A DNA stretch of 64,000 nt from contig NZ_WWCK01000004.1 of NCBI RefSeq assembly GCF_009857435.1, positions 310,001 through 374,000 on the forward strand, written 5' to 3'. The notes beneath the pieces were generated by a model, which had not been told where the DNA came from, ran no database searches, and was given only the letters and a program-made list of their open reading frames with translations. Positions 1 to 8,530 of this stretch are shown here, one piece after another; position 1 is the first letter of the stretch, and each line of letters starts with the position of its first letter. Position numbers and translations under genes: made by a program. This DNA is from Duganella rivi (GTDB lineage Bacteria > Pseudomonadota > Gammaproteobacteria > Burkholderiales > Burkholderiaceae_D).

Positions 1-396
1 TATCTGGCCATGGTGGTCGACGCCCGCCTGATGGACGGCGAAGTGCGGGTCGAGCGCGTGGTGTGCGCGCTCGACTGCGGCGTGGTGGTCAATCCCGACA
101 CCGTCAAGGCGCAAATGGAGAGCGCCGTCATCTTCGGCATTTCCGGCGCGCTGTGGGGCGAGATCAGCTTCAAGAACGGCCGCGTCGAACAGAGCAACTT
201 CCACGACTACCGCGTGCTGCGCATGCATGAAACGCCGCACATCGAGAGCCATATCGTGGCCAGCCAGGAAGCGCCGGGCGGCATGGGCGAACCCGGCACC
301 GCCGCCGTGATGCCCGCACTGGCGAACGCCATTTTTGCCGCCACCGGCCAACGCATCCGCAAGCTGCCGCTGGCCACCGCCTTGCAGTCCGCCTAA
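1..396 (+). CDS. Molybdopterin-binding subunit of a xanthine-dehydrogenase-family oxidoreductase (IorB/aldehyde oxidase type), C-terminal part only
   Basis: The gene enters from the left edge in frame 1, so only the last 131 residues are visible. They match the C-terminal molybdopterin-binding domain of the xanthine oxidase family: the segment with [11 protein letters not shown] and the active-site motif GGMGEPGT, whose Glu is the general base in this family. The enzyme hydroxylates an N-heterocycle or oxidises an aldehyde and passes electrons to the 2Fe-2S subunit encoded 16 bp downstream. The neighbouring cytochrome c gene suggests a periplasm-facing, cytochrome-linked enzyme such as isoquinoline 1-oxidoreductase. 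Substrate cannot be assigned from this fragment. Confidence 0.9.
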   Translation, partial: YLAMVVDARLMDGEVRVERVVCALDCGVVVNPDTVKAQMESAVIFGISGALWGEISFKNGRVEQSNFHDYRVLRMHETPHIESHIVASQEAPGGMGEPGTAAVMPALANAIFAATGQRIRKLPLATALQSA

Positions 397-412
397 CAGG
401 AGAAACCACCGC

Positions 413-868
413 ATGACTACCTTACACATCAACGGCAAAGCCCTCGCCGTCCAGGCCGAAGCAGACACCCCGCTGCTGTGGGTGCTGCGCGACGAACTGC
501 ATATGACCGGCACCAAATTCGGCTGCGGCATGGCCTTGTGCGGCGCCTGCACCATCCACCTCGACGGCCAGCCGGTGCGCGCCTGCGTGACGCCGCTGTC
601 GGCCGCCGCCGGCAAGAAAATCAGCACCATCGAAGCCATCGGCGCCACTGCGGTCGGCCAGCGCGTGCAGCAGGCGTGGGCCGAACTGGATGTGCCGCAA
701 TGCGGCTACTGCCAGTCCGGCCAGATCATGGCGGCCGCCGCGCTGCTGCGCCAGATCCCGCATCCGAGCGACCGCGACATCAACCAGGCCATGTCCGGCA
801 ATATCTGCCGCTGCGGCACTTATCCGCGCATCCGCGCCGCCATCCACAAAGCGGCGGGCAAGGTATGA
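413..868 (+). CDS. (2Fe-2S)-binding small subunit of xanthine-dehydrogenase-family oxidoreductase (IorA type)
   Basis: 151 residues, the usual length for the small iron-sulfur subunit. The start ATG at 413 is preceded by AGGAG. The N-terminal plant-type ferredoxin domain binds one 2Fe-2S cluster with C38, C43, C46 and C58 ([11 protein letters not shown]). The C-terminal helical [2Fe-2S]-binding domain carries C97, C100, C132 and C134 (CGYC and ICRCG). It transfers electrons from the molybdenum centre of the preceding subunit, probably to the di-haem cytochrome whose start codon overlaps this stop (ATGA). The three genes form one transcription unit. No FAD subunit is visible, which fits the IorAB type rather than true xanthine dehydrogenase. 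Confidence 0.94.
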   Translation: MTTLHINGKALAVQAEADTPLLWVLRDELHMTGTKFGCGMALCGACTIHLDGQPVRACVTPLSAAAGKKISTIEAIGATAVGQRVQQAWAELDVPQCGYCQSGQIMAAAALLRQIPHPSDRDINQAMSGNICRCGTYPRIRAAIHKAAGKV

Positions 869-1392
869 AGCGGCTGCTGATCCTGTTGTTGGCCGCCGTC
901 GGCGCGGCACAGGCAGCGCCGACGAACGGCGCCTTGTTCGACCCGATCGCCAGCGTGGTGCAGTCGCCGCGCTGCGTCAATTGCCACCAGGCCGAGGCGC
1001 CGCGTCAGAAAGACCAGGGCGTGCTGCATGCCCAGCAGGTGGTGCGCGGCCGCGACGGCCACGGCGCGCCGGCGCTGCAATGCGCCGCCTGCCACCAGGC
1101 AGCGAACACGGCGCAAGGCCAGGTGCCGGGCGCGCCCAACTGGCACCTGGCGCCGCTCAGCATGCGCTGGCAGGGACTCGACAAGAAAGGCGTCTGCCAG
1201 CAGATGCGCGATCCTGCCCGCAACGGCAACCGCCGCAGCGGCGATCAGGTGATCGAACACATGAAGACCGATCCGCTGGTGCTGTGGGCCTGGAACCCCG
1301 GCGCCAAACGCACCACGCCGCCGCTATCGCACGACGAATTTATCAAAGCGCTGCAGCAATGGGCACGCGCCGGCATGCCTTGCCCGGACTGA
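865..1392 (+). CDS. Periplasmic di-haem cytochrome c-like protein
   Basis: 175 residues starting at an ATG that overlaps the stop of the Fe-S subunit by 4 bp. Residues 1-18 form a signal peptide ending around AQA-AP. Two CXXCH haem c motifs are present, CVNCH at 37-41 and CAACH at 73-77. The rest is poorly conserved, with a Cys-Pro-Asp C-terminus. By position it is the likely electron acceptor of the molybdo-enzyme, carrying electrons to the respiratory chain in the periplasm. I recognise the two-haem layout but not a named family. Confidence 0.85.
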   Translation: MKRLLILLLAAVGAAQAAPTNGALFDPIASVVQSPRCVNCHQAEAPRQKDQGVLHAQQVVRGRDGHGAPALQCAACHQAANTAQGQVPGAPNWHLAPLSMRWQGLDKKGVCQQMRDPARNGNRRSGDQVIEHMKTDPLVLWAWNPGAKRTTPPLSHDEFIKALQQWARAGMPCPD

Positions 1393-1437
1393 TGCCCCCC
1401 CCAACCTCGCAACAACTTCACCCAAGGAGCGCAACAC

Positions 1438-2157
1438 ATGAACCCACTGTTGAACCAGATTATCGACGCCCACGGCGGCATGGCGCGCTGGAACAGTTTT
1501 ACCACCCTGAGCGCGCACCTGTCGCAAGGCGGCATCCTGTGGCCGCTCAAAGGCAAAGGCGGCATGCTCGACGAGGTCGACATCCAGATCCAGCTGCACC
1601 GTCCCTGGACCTCGCACCAGCCATTCGGCGCGCCGCAGCGGCGCACCGCCGTCACGCCCGAGCGCGTGGCCATCGAAAGCGGCGACGGCGCTGTGCTGGA
1701 AGAAGTGCTGGCGCCGCGCGCCAGCTTCGCCGGCCACCAGCTCGACACGCCATGGAGCGATGCGCAACTGGCCTACTTTGTCGGCTACGCCATCTGGAAC
1801 TACTTCACCATGCCGTTCACCCTGGCCATGCCCGGCTTTACGGTGGAAGAACTGCCGGCCTGGCAGGAAGGCGGACAGACCCTGCGCCGCCTGCAAGTGA
1901 CTTTCCCGCCGCAACTGGCCACCCACTGCGCGGTGCAGACCTTCTACTTTTGCGCCGACGGCCTGCTGCGCCGGCACGACTACCAGGTTGACATCGGCGG
2001 CGGCGCGCCGGCCGTGCACTACCTGTCGCAGCACGTTCAGGTACAGGGCATCACCATCCCGACCCGCCACCGCATCTATGTGCGCGACGCCGACGGCGGC
2101 CACCAGGAAGAACCGCTGGTGGTGTCGATCGACGCCAGCGCCATCGTGCTGGCCTGA
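1438..2157 (+). CDS. Hypothetical protein, 239 aa
   Basis: A good AAGGAG site lies 8 bp before the ATG. There is no signal peptide and no clear membrane segment; the protein looks cytoplasmic with a mixed alpha/beta composition, and begins MNPLLNQIIDAHGGMARWN. Such proteins accompany varied oxidoreductase operons in Betaproteobacteria, but I do not recognise a characterised family or active site. It sits 45 bp after the cytochrome gene and may be co-transcribed with the molybdo-enzyme set. Function unknown. Confidence 0.75.
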   Translation: MNPLLNQIIDAHGGMARWNSFTTLSAHLSQGGILWPLKGKGGMLDEVDIQIQLHRPWTSHQPFGAPQRRTAVTPERVAIESGDGAVLEEVLAPRASFAGHQLDTPWSDAQLAYFVGYAIWNYFTMPFTLAMPGFTVEELPAWQEGGQTLRRLQVTFPPQLATHCAVQTFYFCADGLLRRHDYQVDIGGGAPAVHYLSQHVQVQGITIPTRHRIYVRDADGGHQEEPLVVSIDASAIVLA

Positions 2158-2172
2158 CGCGAGGGGTCACGA

Positions 2173-2733
2173 TTGTTGTCTGCTTGCCCTCTGAAAGTCC
2201 GGATCTGCCACGCCGAGCCGATTGTCAACGCCGGACTGACCGCGCTGCTGGGCAGTTGCCGCCAGCTGGCGGTGATTGCCGATGAGCCCGATGTGATCAT
2301 CACCGACTACGATGACGGCCTGAAGCGCGCCCGGCTGGGCAAGCATAAAGTCATGATCGTCACCACCCGCGCGCGCGACTGGAATGTGCGTTCGGCGCTG
2401 TCGTCCGGGGTGGCGGCCTACTTGCCGCAGCACTGCGCCGCCGCCGAACTGGGCGAAGCGCTGGCGGCGCTCGGCGCCGGCCAGTGCTACTACCAGAAAC
2501 CGCTGCTGGCGCGGCTGGCCGACACCCTGCGCTGGCTGGACTTTACGCCGCGCGAAGCGCAAGTGCTGGACCTGATGGCCGAGGGCTGCTGCAACAAGCT
2601 GATTGCCCGCCAGCTCGACATCGAGGTCGGCACCGTCAAAACCCACATCAAATCGCTGTTCGCCAAACTGGGCGCCACCCACCGCACCCAGGCCGTGGTG
2701 ATGGCGATCCAGCGCGGCATCGTTTGCCAGTAA
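2173..2733 (+). CDS. LuxR/NarL-type response regulator with a reduced receiver domain
   Basis: About 186 residues. No ATG fits; TTG at 2173 (or the next TTG at 2176) follows GAGGGG. The N-terminal half is a receiver-like domain with a candidate phospho-acceptor D45 in VIITDYDD and a conserved Thr in VTTRA, but the usual acidic pair and the late Lys are not evident, so phosphorylation is uncertain. Residues about 120-186 are a LuxR-type helix-turn-helix (FTPREAQVLDLMAEG and VGTVKTHIKSLFAKLG). It probably controls the surrounding genes; no partner kinase is adjacent. It is separated by 9 bp from the M48 protease gene. Confidence 0.85.
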   Translation: MLSACPLKVRICHAEPIVNAGLTALLGSCRQLAVIADEPDVIITDYDDGLKRARLGKHKVMIVTTRARDWNVRSALSSGVAAYLPQHCAAAELGEALAALGAGQCYYQKPLLARLADTLRWLDFTPREAQVLDLMAEGCCNKLIARQLDIEVGTVKTHIKSLFAKLGATHRTQAVVMAIQRGIVCQ

Positions 2734-2742
2734 GGAGTTCCC

Positions 2743-3888
2743 ATGCCCATGTTTCACGCCGCCGCCAGCGTACCGGCCTACCTGGCGCAACTGCCGCCCG
2801 AACTGCGCCAGCGCGCCGCCGACTACACCCATGGCGGCCATTGGATCGTGCTGGCCAGCGCCATCGTGGGGGTGCTGATCAATCTGGCGATCTTGCGCCT
2901 GGGCTGGCTGTCGCGGCTGCGCCGGCATTGGGAACGGCGCGGCCCGCGGCCCTGGTCGGCCAGCCTGGTGGTGTTCGCCGCCTACTTCCTGCTGGCCTGG
3001 CTGCTGGACCTGCCATGGGCGCTGTATGCGCGCTGGTGGCGCGAAGTCCGGTACGGCCTGAGCCAGCAGCCGGCCGGCGCCTGGCTGGCCGAATCGCTGA
3101 TCAGCGCCGCGTTTTCGGCCCTGCTGCTGGGGCTGGTGGTGATGCTGCTGTACGCGCTGATGCGGCGCTCGCCGCGGCGCTGGTGGCTCTGGTCCAGCCT
3201 GGTCAGCAGCGGCGTGCTGGCGCTGGCCATGCTGCTGGCGCCGGCGGTGATCGAGCCCGCCTTCAACCACTTCCAGCCCTTGCCGGCGGGCTCGCCGCGC
3301 GACGCCATCGCTGGCCTGGCGCGGCAGGCCGGCATCGGTCCCGAGCGCATCGTCTGGTATGACGGCAGCAAGCAATCGAACCAGTACACGGCCCATGTAT
3401 CGGGCTTGGGCGCCAGCGCGCGGGTGGCGGTGTCCGACGCCCTGCTGCGCCAGGCCAGCACGGCGGAACTACGCGCCGTGGTCGGCCACGAAATCGGCCA
3501 TTACGTCCTGCATCACACGCTGTGGTTGACGCTCGGCTATGCCGTGCTGCTGACGCTGGCGTTCGGGATCGCCCACTGGCGGCTCGGACCGCAGGACGAT
3601 CCGGCCGGCCTGCCGCGTCTGTCGATCCTGTTCACCCTGTGCTTTTTGCTGTTAACGCCGGTCACCAACAGCATGACCCGGCTGGTGGAAAACCAGGCCG
3701 ACGCCTATGGCCTGGCGCACGCGCAGGAGGCGGACGGCATGGCCATCGCCCTGCTGCGCAGCGCCGACTACCGGGCGCCGGAGCCGGGGCCGCTGGAGGA
3801 ATGGCTGCTGTACGACCACCCGTCCATCGCCCACCGCATCCAGCACGCGCTGGACTGGAAAGCCGCAGCTGCGGCTCAGGCCAGGTAG
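2743..3888 (+). CDS. M48-family (Ste24-like) integral membrane zinc metallopeptidase
   Basis: 381 residues, preceded by AAGGAG. Membrane helices lie near 35-55, 72-95, 118-140, 152-172, 258-282 and 292-310. The zinc-binding HEXXH motif is HEIGH at 249-253, and the third ligand Glu is in ENQADAYG at 316-323, as in Ste24/CAAX proteases. Such enzymes cleave membrane or exported proteins at the inner membrane. The 3' end overlaps the convergent regulator gene by 13 bp. Assignment to M48 is firm; the substrate is unknown. Confidence 0.93.
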   Translation: MPMFHAAASVPAYLAQLPPELRQRAADYTHGGHWIVLASAIVGVLINLAILRLGWLSRLRRHWERRGPRPWSASLVVFAAYFLLAWLLDLPWALYARWWREVRYGLSQQPAGAWLAESLISAAFSALLLGLVVMLLYALMRRSPRRWWLWSSLVSSGVLALAMLLAPAVIEPAFNHFQPLPAGSPRDAIAGLARQAGIGPERIVWYDGSKQSNQYTAHVSGLGASARVAVSDALLRQASTAELRAVVGHEIGHYVLHHTLWLTLGYAVLLTLAFGIAHWRLGPQDDPAGLPRLSILFTLCFLLLTPVTNSMTRLVENQADAYGLAHAQEADGMAIALLRSADYRAPEPGPLEEWLLYDHPSIAHRIQHALDWKAAAAAQAR

Positions 3889-4835
3889 ATATGCTCGTTG
3901 CGCCGCCGCGCCTGCTGCACAAAAACCTTGGGCGGCTGGCCGTAGGCGCGCAGGAAGGCCCGCCGCAGCCGTTCCTCGTCGCCGAAACCGGTCAGGCCGG
4001 CGACGCGGCTCAGCGAAACATGCCCCTGCTCGATCAATTCCTGGGCCGCCTCCAAGCGCAGCTTCTCGATCGCCTTGGCCGGCGCCATGCCGGTCTGGGC
4101 CTGGAACATGCGGCTGAAATGGCGCGCACTCCAGTGCGCGCGCGCCGCCAACTCCTCCACGCTGAGATCGCGCTGCAGGTGGTCGCGCGCATACTGCAGC
4201 GCATCCTTGATGCGGTCCGAGCTGGGTTCGATCTCGGCAATGGCGGAAAACTGCGACTGGCCGCCGCTGCGCCGATGATAGACCACCATGCCGCGCGCCA
4301 CCTTTCTGGCCAGTTCGCTGCCGAAATCGTGCTCCACCATGGCCAGCGCCATGTCGATGCAAGCGGTCACCCCGGCCGACGACCAGATTTTGTCCTGTTT
4401 CACATAAATCTTGTCTTCATCCACCGTCAAGGCTGGAAACTGTTGCTGCAGGCGCCGGCCGAACGACCAGTGGGTGGTGACCCGCTTGCCATCCATCAGG
4501 CCGCTGCGCGCCAGCACAAAGGCGCCGGTGCAGATGCTGGCAATCCGGCGGCTGGCGCCAGCGTTGTCGCGCAGGGTGGCCTCCAGCGCCGGCTGCGCCG
4601 CCGGCTCGCCCAGCGCGCCGGCAATCAGCAGGGTATCAAAGCCGCCCCAGCCGATTGGATGGCTGTCCAGCACCACCCCACTCGAACTCCGCACCGGCCC
4701 ACCCTGCAGCGACAGCGTGGCCAGCGCGTACTGCGGCGCCGGCAACAGGCTGTTGGCGAACTCAAAGACGGTCAGCGCCGCCATGTCGAGGGCCTGGAAG
4801 CCCGGGTAAATGACCAGCCCGATACGCTTGCTCAT
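3876..4835 (-). CDS. GlxA-family transcriptional regulator (DJ-1/PfpI domain plus AraC HTH)
   Basis: 319 residues. Residues 1-165 form a class-I glutamine-amidotransferase-like (DJ-1/PfpI) domain with the nucleophile-elbow Cys in ASICTGAFVLA. Residues about 210-310 are two AraC helix-turn-helix motifs (LSVEELAARAHWSARHFSR and LSRVAGLTGFGDEERLRRAF). These regulators usually activate a neighbouring catabolic gene in response to a small ligand bound by the first domain. The gene is divergent from the SDR/MFS pair across 159 bp, which makes that pair the likely target. Confidence 0.93.
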   Translation of the reverse strand: MSKRIGLVIYPGFQALDMAALTVFEFANSLLPAPQYALATLSLQGGPVRSSSGVVLDSHPIGWGGFDTLLIAGALGEPAAQPALEATLRDNAGASRRIASICTGAFVLARSGLMDGKRVTTHWSFGRRLQQQFPALTVDEDKIYVKQDKIWSSAGVTACIDMALAMVEHDFGSELARKVARGMVVYHRRSGGQSQFSAIAEIEPSSDRIKDALQYARDHLQRDLSVEELAARAHWSARHFSRMFQAQTGMAPAKAIEKLRLEAAQELIEQGHVSLSRVAGLTGFGDEERLRRAFLRAYGQPPKVFVQQARRRNEHIYLA

Positions 4836-4994
4836 GATGACATCCTATTTACGCAAAAAAACGCATTTTATGCCAAGACTATCTGTTTTTCGGGTAGAAA
4901 GCCAAATGTCCTAAATTGCGTTAATTACGTCACAGCGGACATCACAAAATGATCGAGAATGACTCATCACTTCACCTGAACCGAAAGGCAAATC
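4836..4994. promoter_or_regulatory. Divergent intergenic region between GlxA-type regulator and SDR gene
   Basis: 159 bp, much more AT-rich than its flanks, as expected for a divergent promoter. It contains A/T tracts and GCGTTAATTACGTCAC near 4918, but I cannot fix a single operator or a convincing -35/-10 pair. CCGAAAGGCAA before 4995 supplies the ribosome site of the SDR gene. Confidence 0.5.
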
Positions 4995-5759
4995 ATGAAA
5001 ACCAGCGGCAATACCATCTTCATCACCGGCGGCACCTCGGGCATCGGTCGCGGCATCGCCGAAGCGTTTCACAAGCAAGGCAACCAGGTGATCATCAGCG
5101 GCCGCCGCAAGGCACTGCTGGACGAAGTCACCAAGGCCAACCCCGGCATGCAGAGCGTCGAACTGGACATCCAGGACCCGCAGCAGATCAAGGCCGTGGC
5201 GGCGCAACTGGTGACGGATTTCCCCAAGCTGAACGTGCTGTTCAACAACGCCGGCATCATGCCGTTTGACGACGCCGCCGGCGAGATCGACGACGCCACC
5301 GCGGTCGCCACCATCAACACCAACCTGCTCGGCCCGGTACGCATGACCTCGGCCCTGCTGCCGCACCTGAAGCAGCAGGAAGGCGCGACCGTGATCCACA
5401 ATTCCTCGGTCTTGGCGTTCGTGCCGCTGGCCAGCACCGCGGTCTACTCGGCCACCAAGGCGGCGATCCACTCGTATGCGCTGTCGCAGCGTTTCATGCT
5501 GGCCGGCAGCGGCGTGCAGGTGGTGGAAATTGCCCCGCCGTGGGTCGACACCGACCTGGTTTACAAGAGCGGCGACAGCCGCGCCATGCCGCTGCCCGAC
5601 TTTGTGGCCGCCACCATGGCCGGCCTGGCCGCCGGCAAGGATGAGGTGTACGTCGAGGCGATCCAGGCGCTGCGCGACAACCCGGGCTCGGGCGAGCACG
5701 GCTTCGTCACCGCCTTCAACCAGTCGCTCAAAGACAACCCGATCCCGGTCGGACACTAA
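4995..5759 (+). CDS. Short-chain dehydrogenase/reductase (DltE-like)
   Basis: 254 residues. The Rossmann cofactor motif TGGTSGIG is at 11-18, NNAG at 84-87, and the catalytic set is S137/S138, Y151 and K155 (VYSATK). The fold and length fit classical SDRs, and the YSATKAAIHSYALS segment resembles the DltE/YciK-like group found in many Proteobacteria. It is an NAD(P)-dependent oxidoreductase of unknown substrate. The MFS transporter gene starts 3 bp after its stop, so the two are one operon, probably under the divergent GlxA-type regulator. Confidence 0.92.
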   Translation: MKTSGNTIFITGGTSGIGRGIAEAFHKQGNQVIISGRRKALLDEVTKANPGMQSVELDIQDPQQIKAVAAQLVTDFPKLNVLFNNAGIMPFDDAAGEIDDATAVATINTNLLGPVRMTSALLPHLKQQEGATVIHNSSVLAFVPLASTAVYSATKAAIHSYALSQRFMLAGSGVQVVEIAPPWVDTDLVYKSGDSRAMPLPDFVAATMAGLAAGKDEVYVEAIQALRDNPGSGEHGFVTAFNQSLKDNPIPVGH

Positions 5760-5762
5760 GCC

Positions 5763-6947
5763 ATGCGCGCGGTCCCATCGCACGCCGTACTGCCGCTCCG
5801 ATCGCTGAGCCTGGCTTATTTTGTGCAGGCCACGGGCGCCCTGTCCGTGGTCGGCAGCCTGGCCGCAATCGCCGGAGAATGGGGCCTGAGCGAGACCCAG
5901 GCCGCGCTGCTGGTCACCGTGTTCGGCGTCACCTTTGCCGTCGCCGCGCCGCTGCTGCAGGTGGCCTTCGGCCATCTGCCACGGCGGCGCCAGGTGTTGA
6001 TCGGCCTGTCGCTGTTCAGCAGCGCCGCGCTGCTGTTCGCGCTGGCGCCGAACTATCCTGCCTTGTTGTCGGCACGCGTGGCGATGGGCCTTGGTGCAGC
6101 GCTGATCGGCCCGGCACTGGGCGCGCTTGCCGCCGGATTGGTGGAACCACCGCAACAGGGTAGCGCCATCGCCATGGTCCTGCTGGGCCTGAGCCTGGCC
6201 GGCCTGCTGGGCATGCCATTGGCGGCTTGGGTGGCGCATGCCTGGGGCGCGCGCGCCTTGTTTCTGCTGATAGGTGCAATGGGCATCGGCACCGCCCTGC
6301 TGCTGCGCGGCGTGCTGCCGCGCCAGGACGGCGCCCCGGCGGTGTCGCTGGCGACGCTGGGACGGGCGCTGGCCGATCCGCTGCTGCTGCCAGGCTATCT
6401 GGTGGTGTTCTTTATCGCCAGCGCGGTATATGCGACCTATGCCTTCATCGCCCCCTTCATTCGCGACGTATTCCACGGCGGCGCCCATACGGTCTCGGCG
6501 GGACTGACGGTGCTGGGCGTGGCGGGCGTGCTGGACAATCTGTTTGTGGTGCGGGCCGCGCGCCAGCACAGCGCCAACACCATGCTGCTGGCCGGCATTG
6601 GCTTGCTGGCGCTCGACCTGCTACTGCTGATGCTGGCCCCACCCTCGCTGGCAGTGTTGTTCGCAGCGCTGCTGTTATGGGCGTTTGCCACCGACATCGT
6701 ATGGCCATCACAACAACGGCGCATCGTTGCACTGTCGGTCGAATTGCGCGGCGTGGCGCTGGCGCTGACGGCGTCGTTTGTGTTCGCCGGCATCGCGTTC
6801 GGCTCGGCCCTCGCCGGTCCGTTATATGTGCATTTCGGCTTCCACGCCAATCTGCTTGCTTCACTCGGCCTGCTGCTACTGGCGACAGCCTGCTTGCTGC
6901 TGCCGTTCAATAAACCCAGCCAAGCAGGCCCCGCCCGGTCCAGCTAG
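5763..6947 (+). CDS. MFS transporter (DHA1-type efflux or sugar/arabinose efflux family)
   Basis: 394 residues with about 12 hydrophobic segments spread across the protein and the usual two-half MFS layout. The first half holds the loop PRRRQVLIG between helices 2 and 3, corresponding to the MFS motif A region, although it is degenerate. It resembles AraJ/YdhP-type drug:H+ antiporter-1 proteins. It directly follows the SDR gene with 3 bp spacing. The substrate may be the compound modified by the SDR, but this is inference. Confidence 0.88.
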   Translation: MRAVPSHAVLPLRSLSLAYFVQATGALSVVGSLAAIAGEWGLSETQAALLVTVFGVTFAVAAPLLQVAFGHLPRRRQVLIGLSLFSSAALLFALAPNYPALLSARVAMGLGAALIGPALGALAAGLVEPPQQGSAIAMVLLGLSLAGLLGMPLAAWVAHAWGARALFLLIGAMGIGTALLLRGVLPRQDGAPAVSLATLGRALADPLLLPGYLVVFFIASAVYATYAFIAPFIRDVFHGGAHTVSAGLTVLGVAGVLDNLFVVRAARQHSANTMLLAGIGLLALDLLLLMLAPPSLAVLFAALLLWAFATDIVWPSQQRRIVALSVELRGVALALTASFVFAGIAFGSALAGPLYVHFGFHANLLASLGLLLLATACLLLPFNKPSQAGPARSS

Positions 6948-7021
6948 GGGCAGCTGCGTTCCTGCTCCGGCGCCTGGAGAAAATCGCAACCGTGCCTGGT
7001 GCCGATGACCGCCCCTGCAAT

Positions 7022-7684
7022 TCACAGCGATAATTTGCCGACCGAGGCGCCGCCGTCGGCAAACAGGGTCTGTCCGGTGATAAAGCCGGCCTGCTCCGAC
7101 AGCAGGAAGGCCACGGCGGCGGCCACCTCGTCAGGCTTGCCAAAGCGGCCCATCGGGACGGCCGCCAGGAAGCGCCGCTCCGCCTCGCTGCCCACTGGCG
7201 TATTCTGGCGGAACAATTCCGTCTCGGTGGGACCGGGCGCCACGCTGTTGACGGTAATCCCGGTACGCGCCAGTTCCAGCGCCCAGGTGCGGGTAAAACT
7301 GATCATCGCGCTCTTGGAGGCGGCGTACGCGGTGCGCTCGGCCATCCCCAGCGCGACCAGGCTGGACATGTTGATGATGCGGCCCCAGCCGCGCTCGCAC
7401 ATGCCGGGCAACACCGCTTGCACGATCTGCACCGTCGGGCGCAGATTGAGCCGGAGCGTGTCGTCGAGGTCGGCGAGATCGATGTCGCCGATGCGGGCGA
7501 GCCGCACAAAGCCGACATTGTTGACCACGCCATCAATGGCGTGCTCGCGGCACAGGGCGCCGAGTGCGCGCGCGGTGGCCTGCTCATCGCTCAGGTCGAC
7601 GCTGTGCAGGATGCCCGGAAAGCCGGGGGCGCTGACGTCGCGCGCCAGGCCGATCACCAGGTGGCCTTGCGCGGCCAGTTGCTC
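7022..7684 (-). pseudogene. SDR-family oxidoreductase lacking its N-terminal cofactor motif
   Basis: The reading frame is clearly SDR from EQLAAQGHLVIGLARD to the C-terminus (VDLSDEQAT, NNVG, MSSLVALG, YAASKSAM, PGPTETELF, ITGQTLFADGG). The first roughly 20 residues, which carry the TGxxxGIG nucleotide-binding loop in this family, are missing. Upstream of about 7684 the frame continues only as the antisense of the MocR remnant. The gene therefore cannot make a normal cofactor site. The break coincides with the start of homology of the plus-strand MocR fragment, indicating one deletion that removed both gene starts and the promoter region between them. Confidence 0.82.
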
Positions 7685-8290
7685 GAATGGGCGCGGCACA
7701 ACGAGGCCTGGATTGTCGAGGATGATTATCTGAGCGAGCTGCAGCTGCAGGGACGGGCCGCGCCGGCGCTCGCCTCGCTGGACAACAGCGGCCGGGTGCT
7801 GCACATCGGCAGCTTCAGCAAGACCATCAGCCCGGCCTTGCGCCTCGGCTTCGTGGTGGTGCCGCCGGCGCTTGAGGATCGCTTTGGCGAGCTGGCCGCC
7901 TGCCTGGCGCCCGCGCCGGCCTCGGTCATCCAGTTTGCCGTCGCCAGCCTGCTACGCGAGGGACATTACCTGCGGCACCTGCGCCGCATGAAGCGGGTGT
8001 ATGCCGAGCGGCGCCAGGCCTTGCTGCGCTGCCTGCACGAGGAGGCGGCGGGCGCGCTGGAGGTGCAGGCCACCGCCGGCATGGCGGTCGTCACGCGCCT
8101 GCGCGCCGACGCGCCGGACACCGACATCGCGCTGCGCGCCCTGCCCTTCGGCCTGGCGCCGGCGCCGCTGTCGCCCTGGTACGTCCACGCCCCGCAACCG
8201 CGCGGACTGCTGCTGGGCGTGACCAATGTGGACGCGCGCCGCCTGAGCGCCGATTGCCGGCGGCTGGCGGAACTGGTGCGCCAGGCCTGA
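7676..8290 (+). pseudogene. C-terminal remnant of a MocR-type (GntR HTH plus aminotransferase fold) regulator
   Basis: From LLEWARHNEAWIVEDDY onward the frame matches the second half of the aminotransferase-like domain of MocR regulators, including the PLP-binding lysine in GSFSKTISPALRLGF and the small C-terminal domain. A full MocR is roughly 450-500 residues; here about 204 remain, with no GntR helix-turn-helix and no first half of the PLP domain. The frame is open further upstream only because it runs antisense through the SDR remnant. It is probably non-functional. In MocR/SDR arrangements the regulator often controls the divergent neighbour, which here is the damaged SDR gene. Confidence 0.85.
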
Positions 8291-8293
8291 GGC

Positions 8294-8332
8294 CAAAAAA
8301 AAACCGCTGGCCCATGCAGGTACCAGCGGTTT
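8294..8332 (-). terminator. Rho-independent terminator, bidirectional
   Basis: The stem AAACCGCTGG pairs with CCAGCGGTTT around a 10-12 nt loop. Read on the minus strand it ends in a run of nine T and sits directly after the tRNA-Ser gene. It also lies just after the stop of the MocR remnant. Confidence 0.85.
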
Positions 8333-8341
8333 CCTTGATTC

Positions 8342-8434
8342 TGGCGGAAACGGTGGGATTCGAACCCACGATACAGGTTTTGCCCGTATGCTTCCTTAGC
8401 AGGGAAGTGCCTTCGGCCACTCGGCCACGTTTCC
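8342..8434 (-). tRNA. tRNA-Ser(GCU), copy 1
   Basis: 93 nt including the encoded CCA. The acceptor stem GGAAACG pairs with CGTTTCC, the anticodon loop CTGCTAA gives anticodon GCU, a long variable arm (type II tRNA) is present, and the T-loop is GGTTCGAATCC. It is nearly identical to the copy at 9423-9515; the third-from-inner acceptor pair differs as a compensated A-T versus G-C change. Confidence 0.96.
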
Positions 8435-8484
8435 AAGTCGATTGCTCAACTTGTCTCCCATGAGTGGATGGGCAGACCGGCAAC

Positions 8485-8513
8485 ATGGTATAGATTGAAA
8501 CGCGTTTGGTCAA
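8485..8513 (-). promoter_or_regulatory. Sigma-70 promoter of tRNA-Ser copy 1
   Basis: On the minus strand: -35 TTGACC (8508-8513), 17 bp spacer, -10 TACCAT (8485-8490), about 50 bp before the tRNA. The same arrangement precedes copy 2, so promoter and tRNA were duplicated together. Confidence 0.75.
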
Positions 8514-8530
8514 GGTACAGCGGAACAGTT

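Noticed and set aside
7685..7804. N-terminal part of the SDR frame upstream of 7684
   Set aside because: It is the antisense of the MocR coding sequence and has no SDR similarity; hence the SDR is treated as truncated.
8254..8463. Plus-strand frame across tRNA-Ser (reads ...ETVGFEPTIQVLPVC...)
   Set aside because: Translation of the tRNA-Ser antisense strand; repeated at both tRNA-Ser genes, not a protein.
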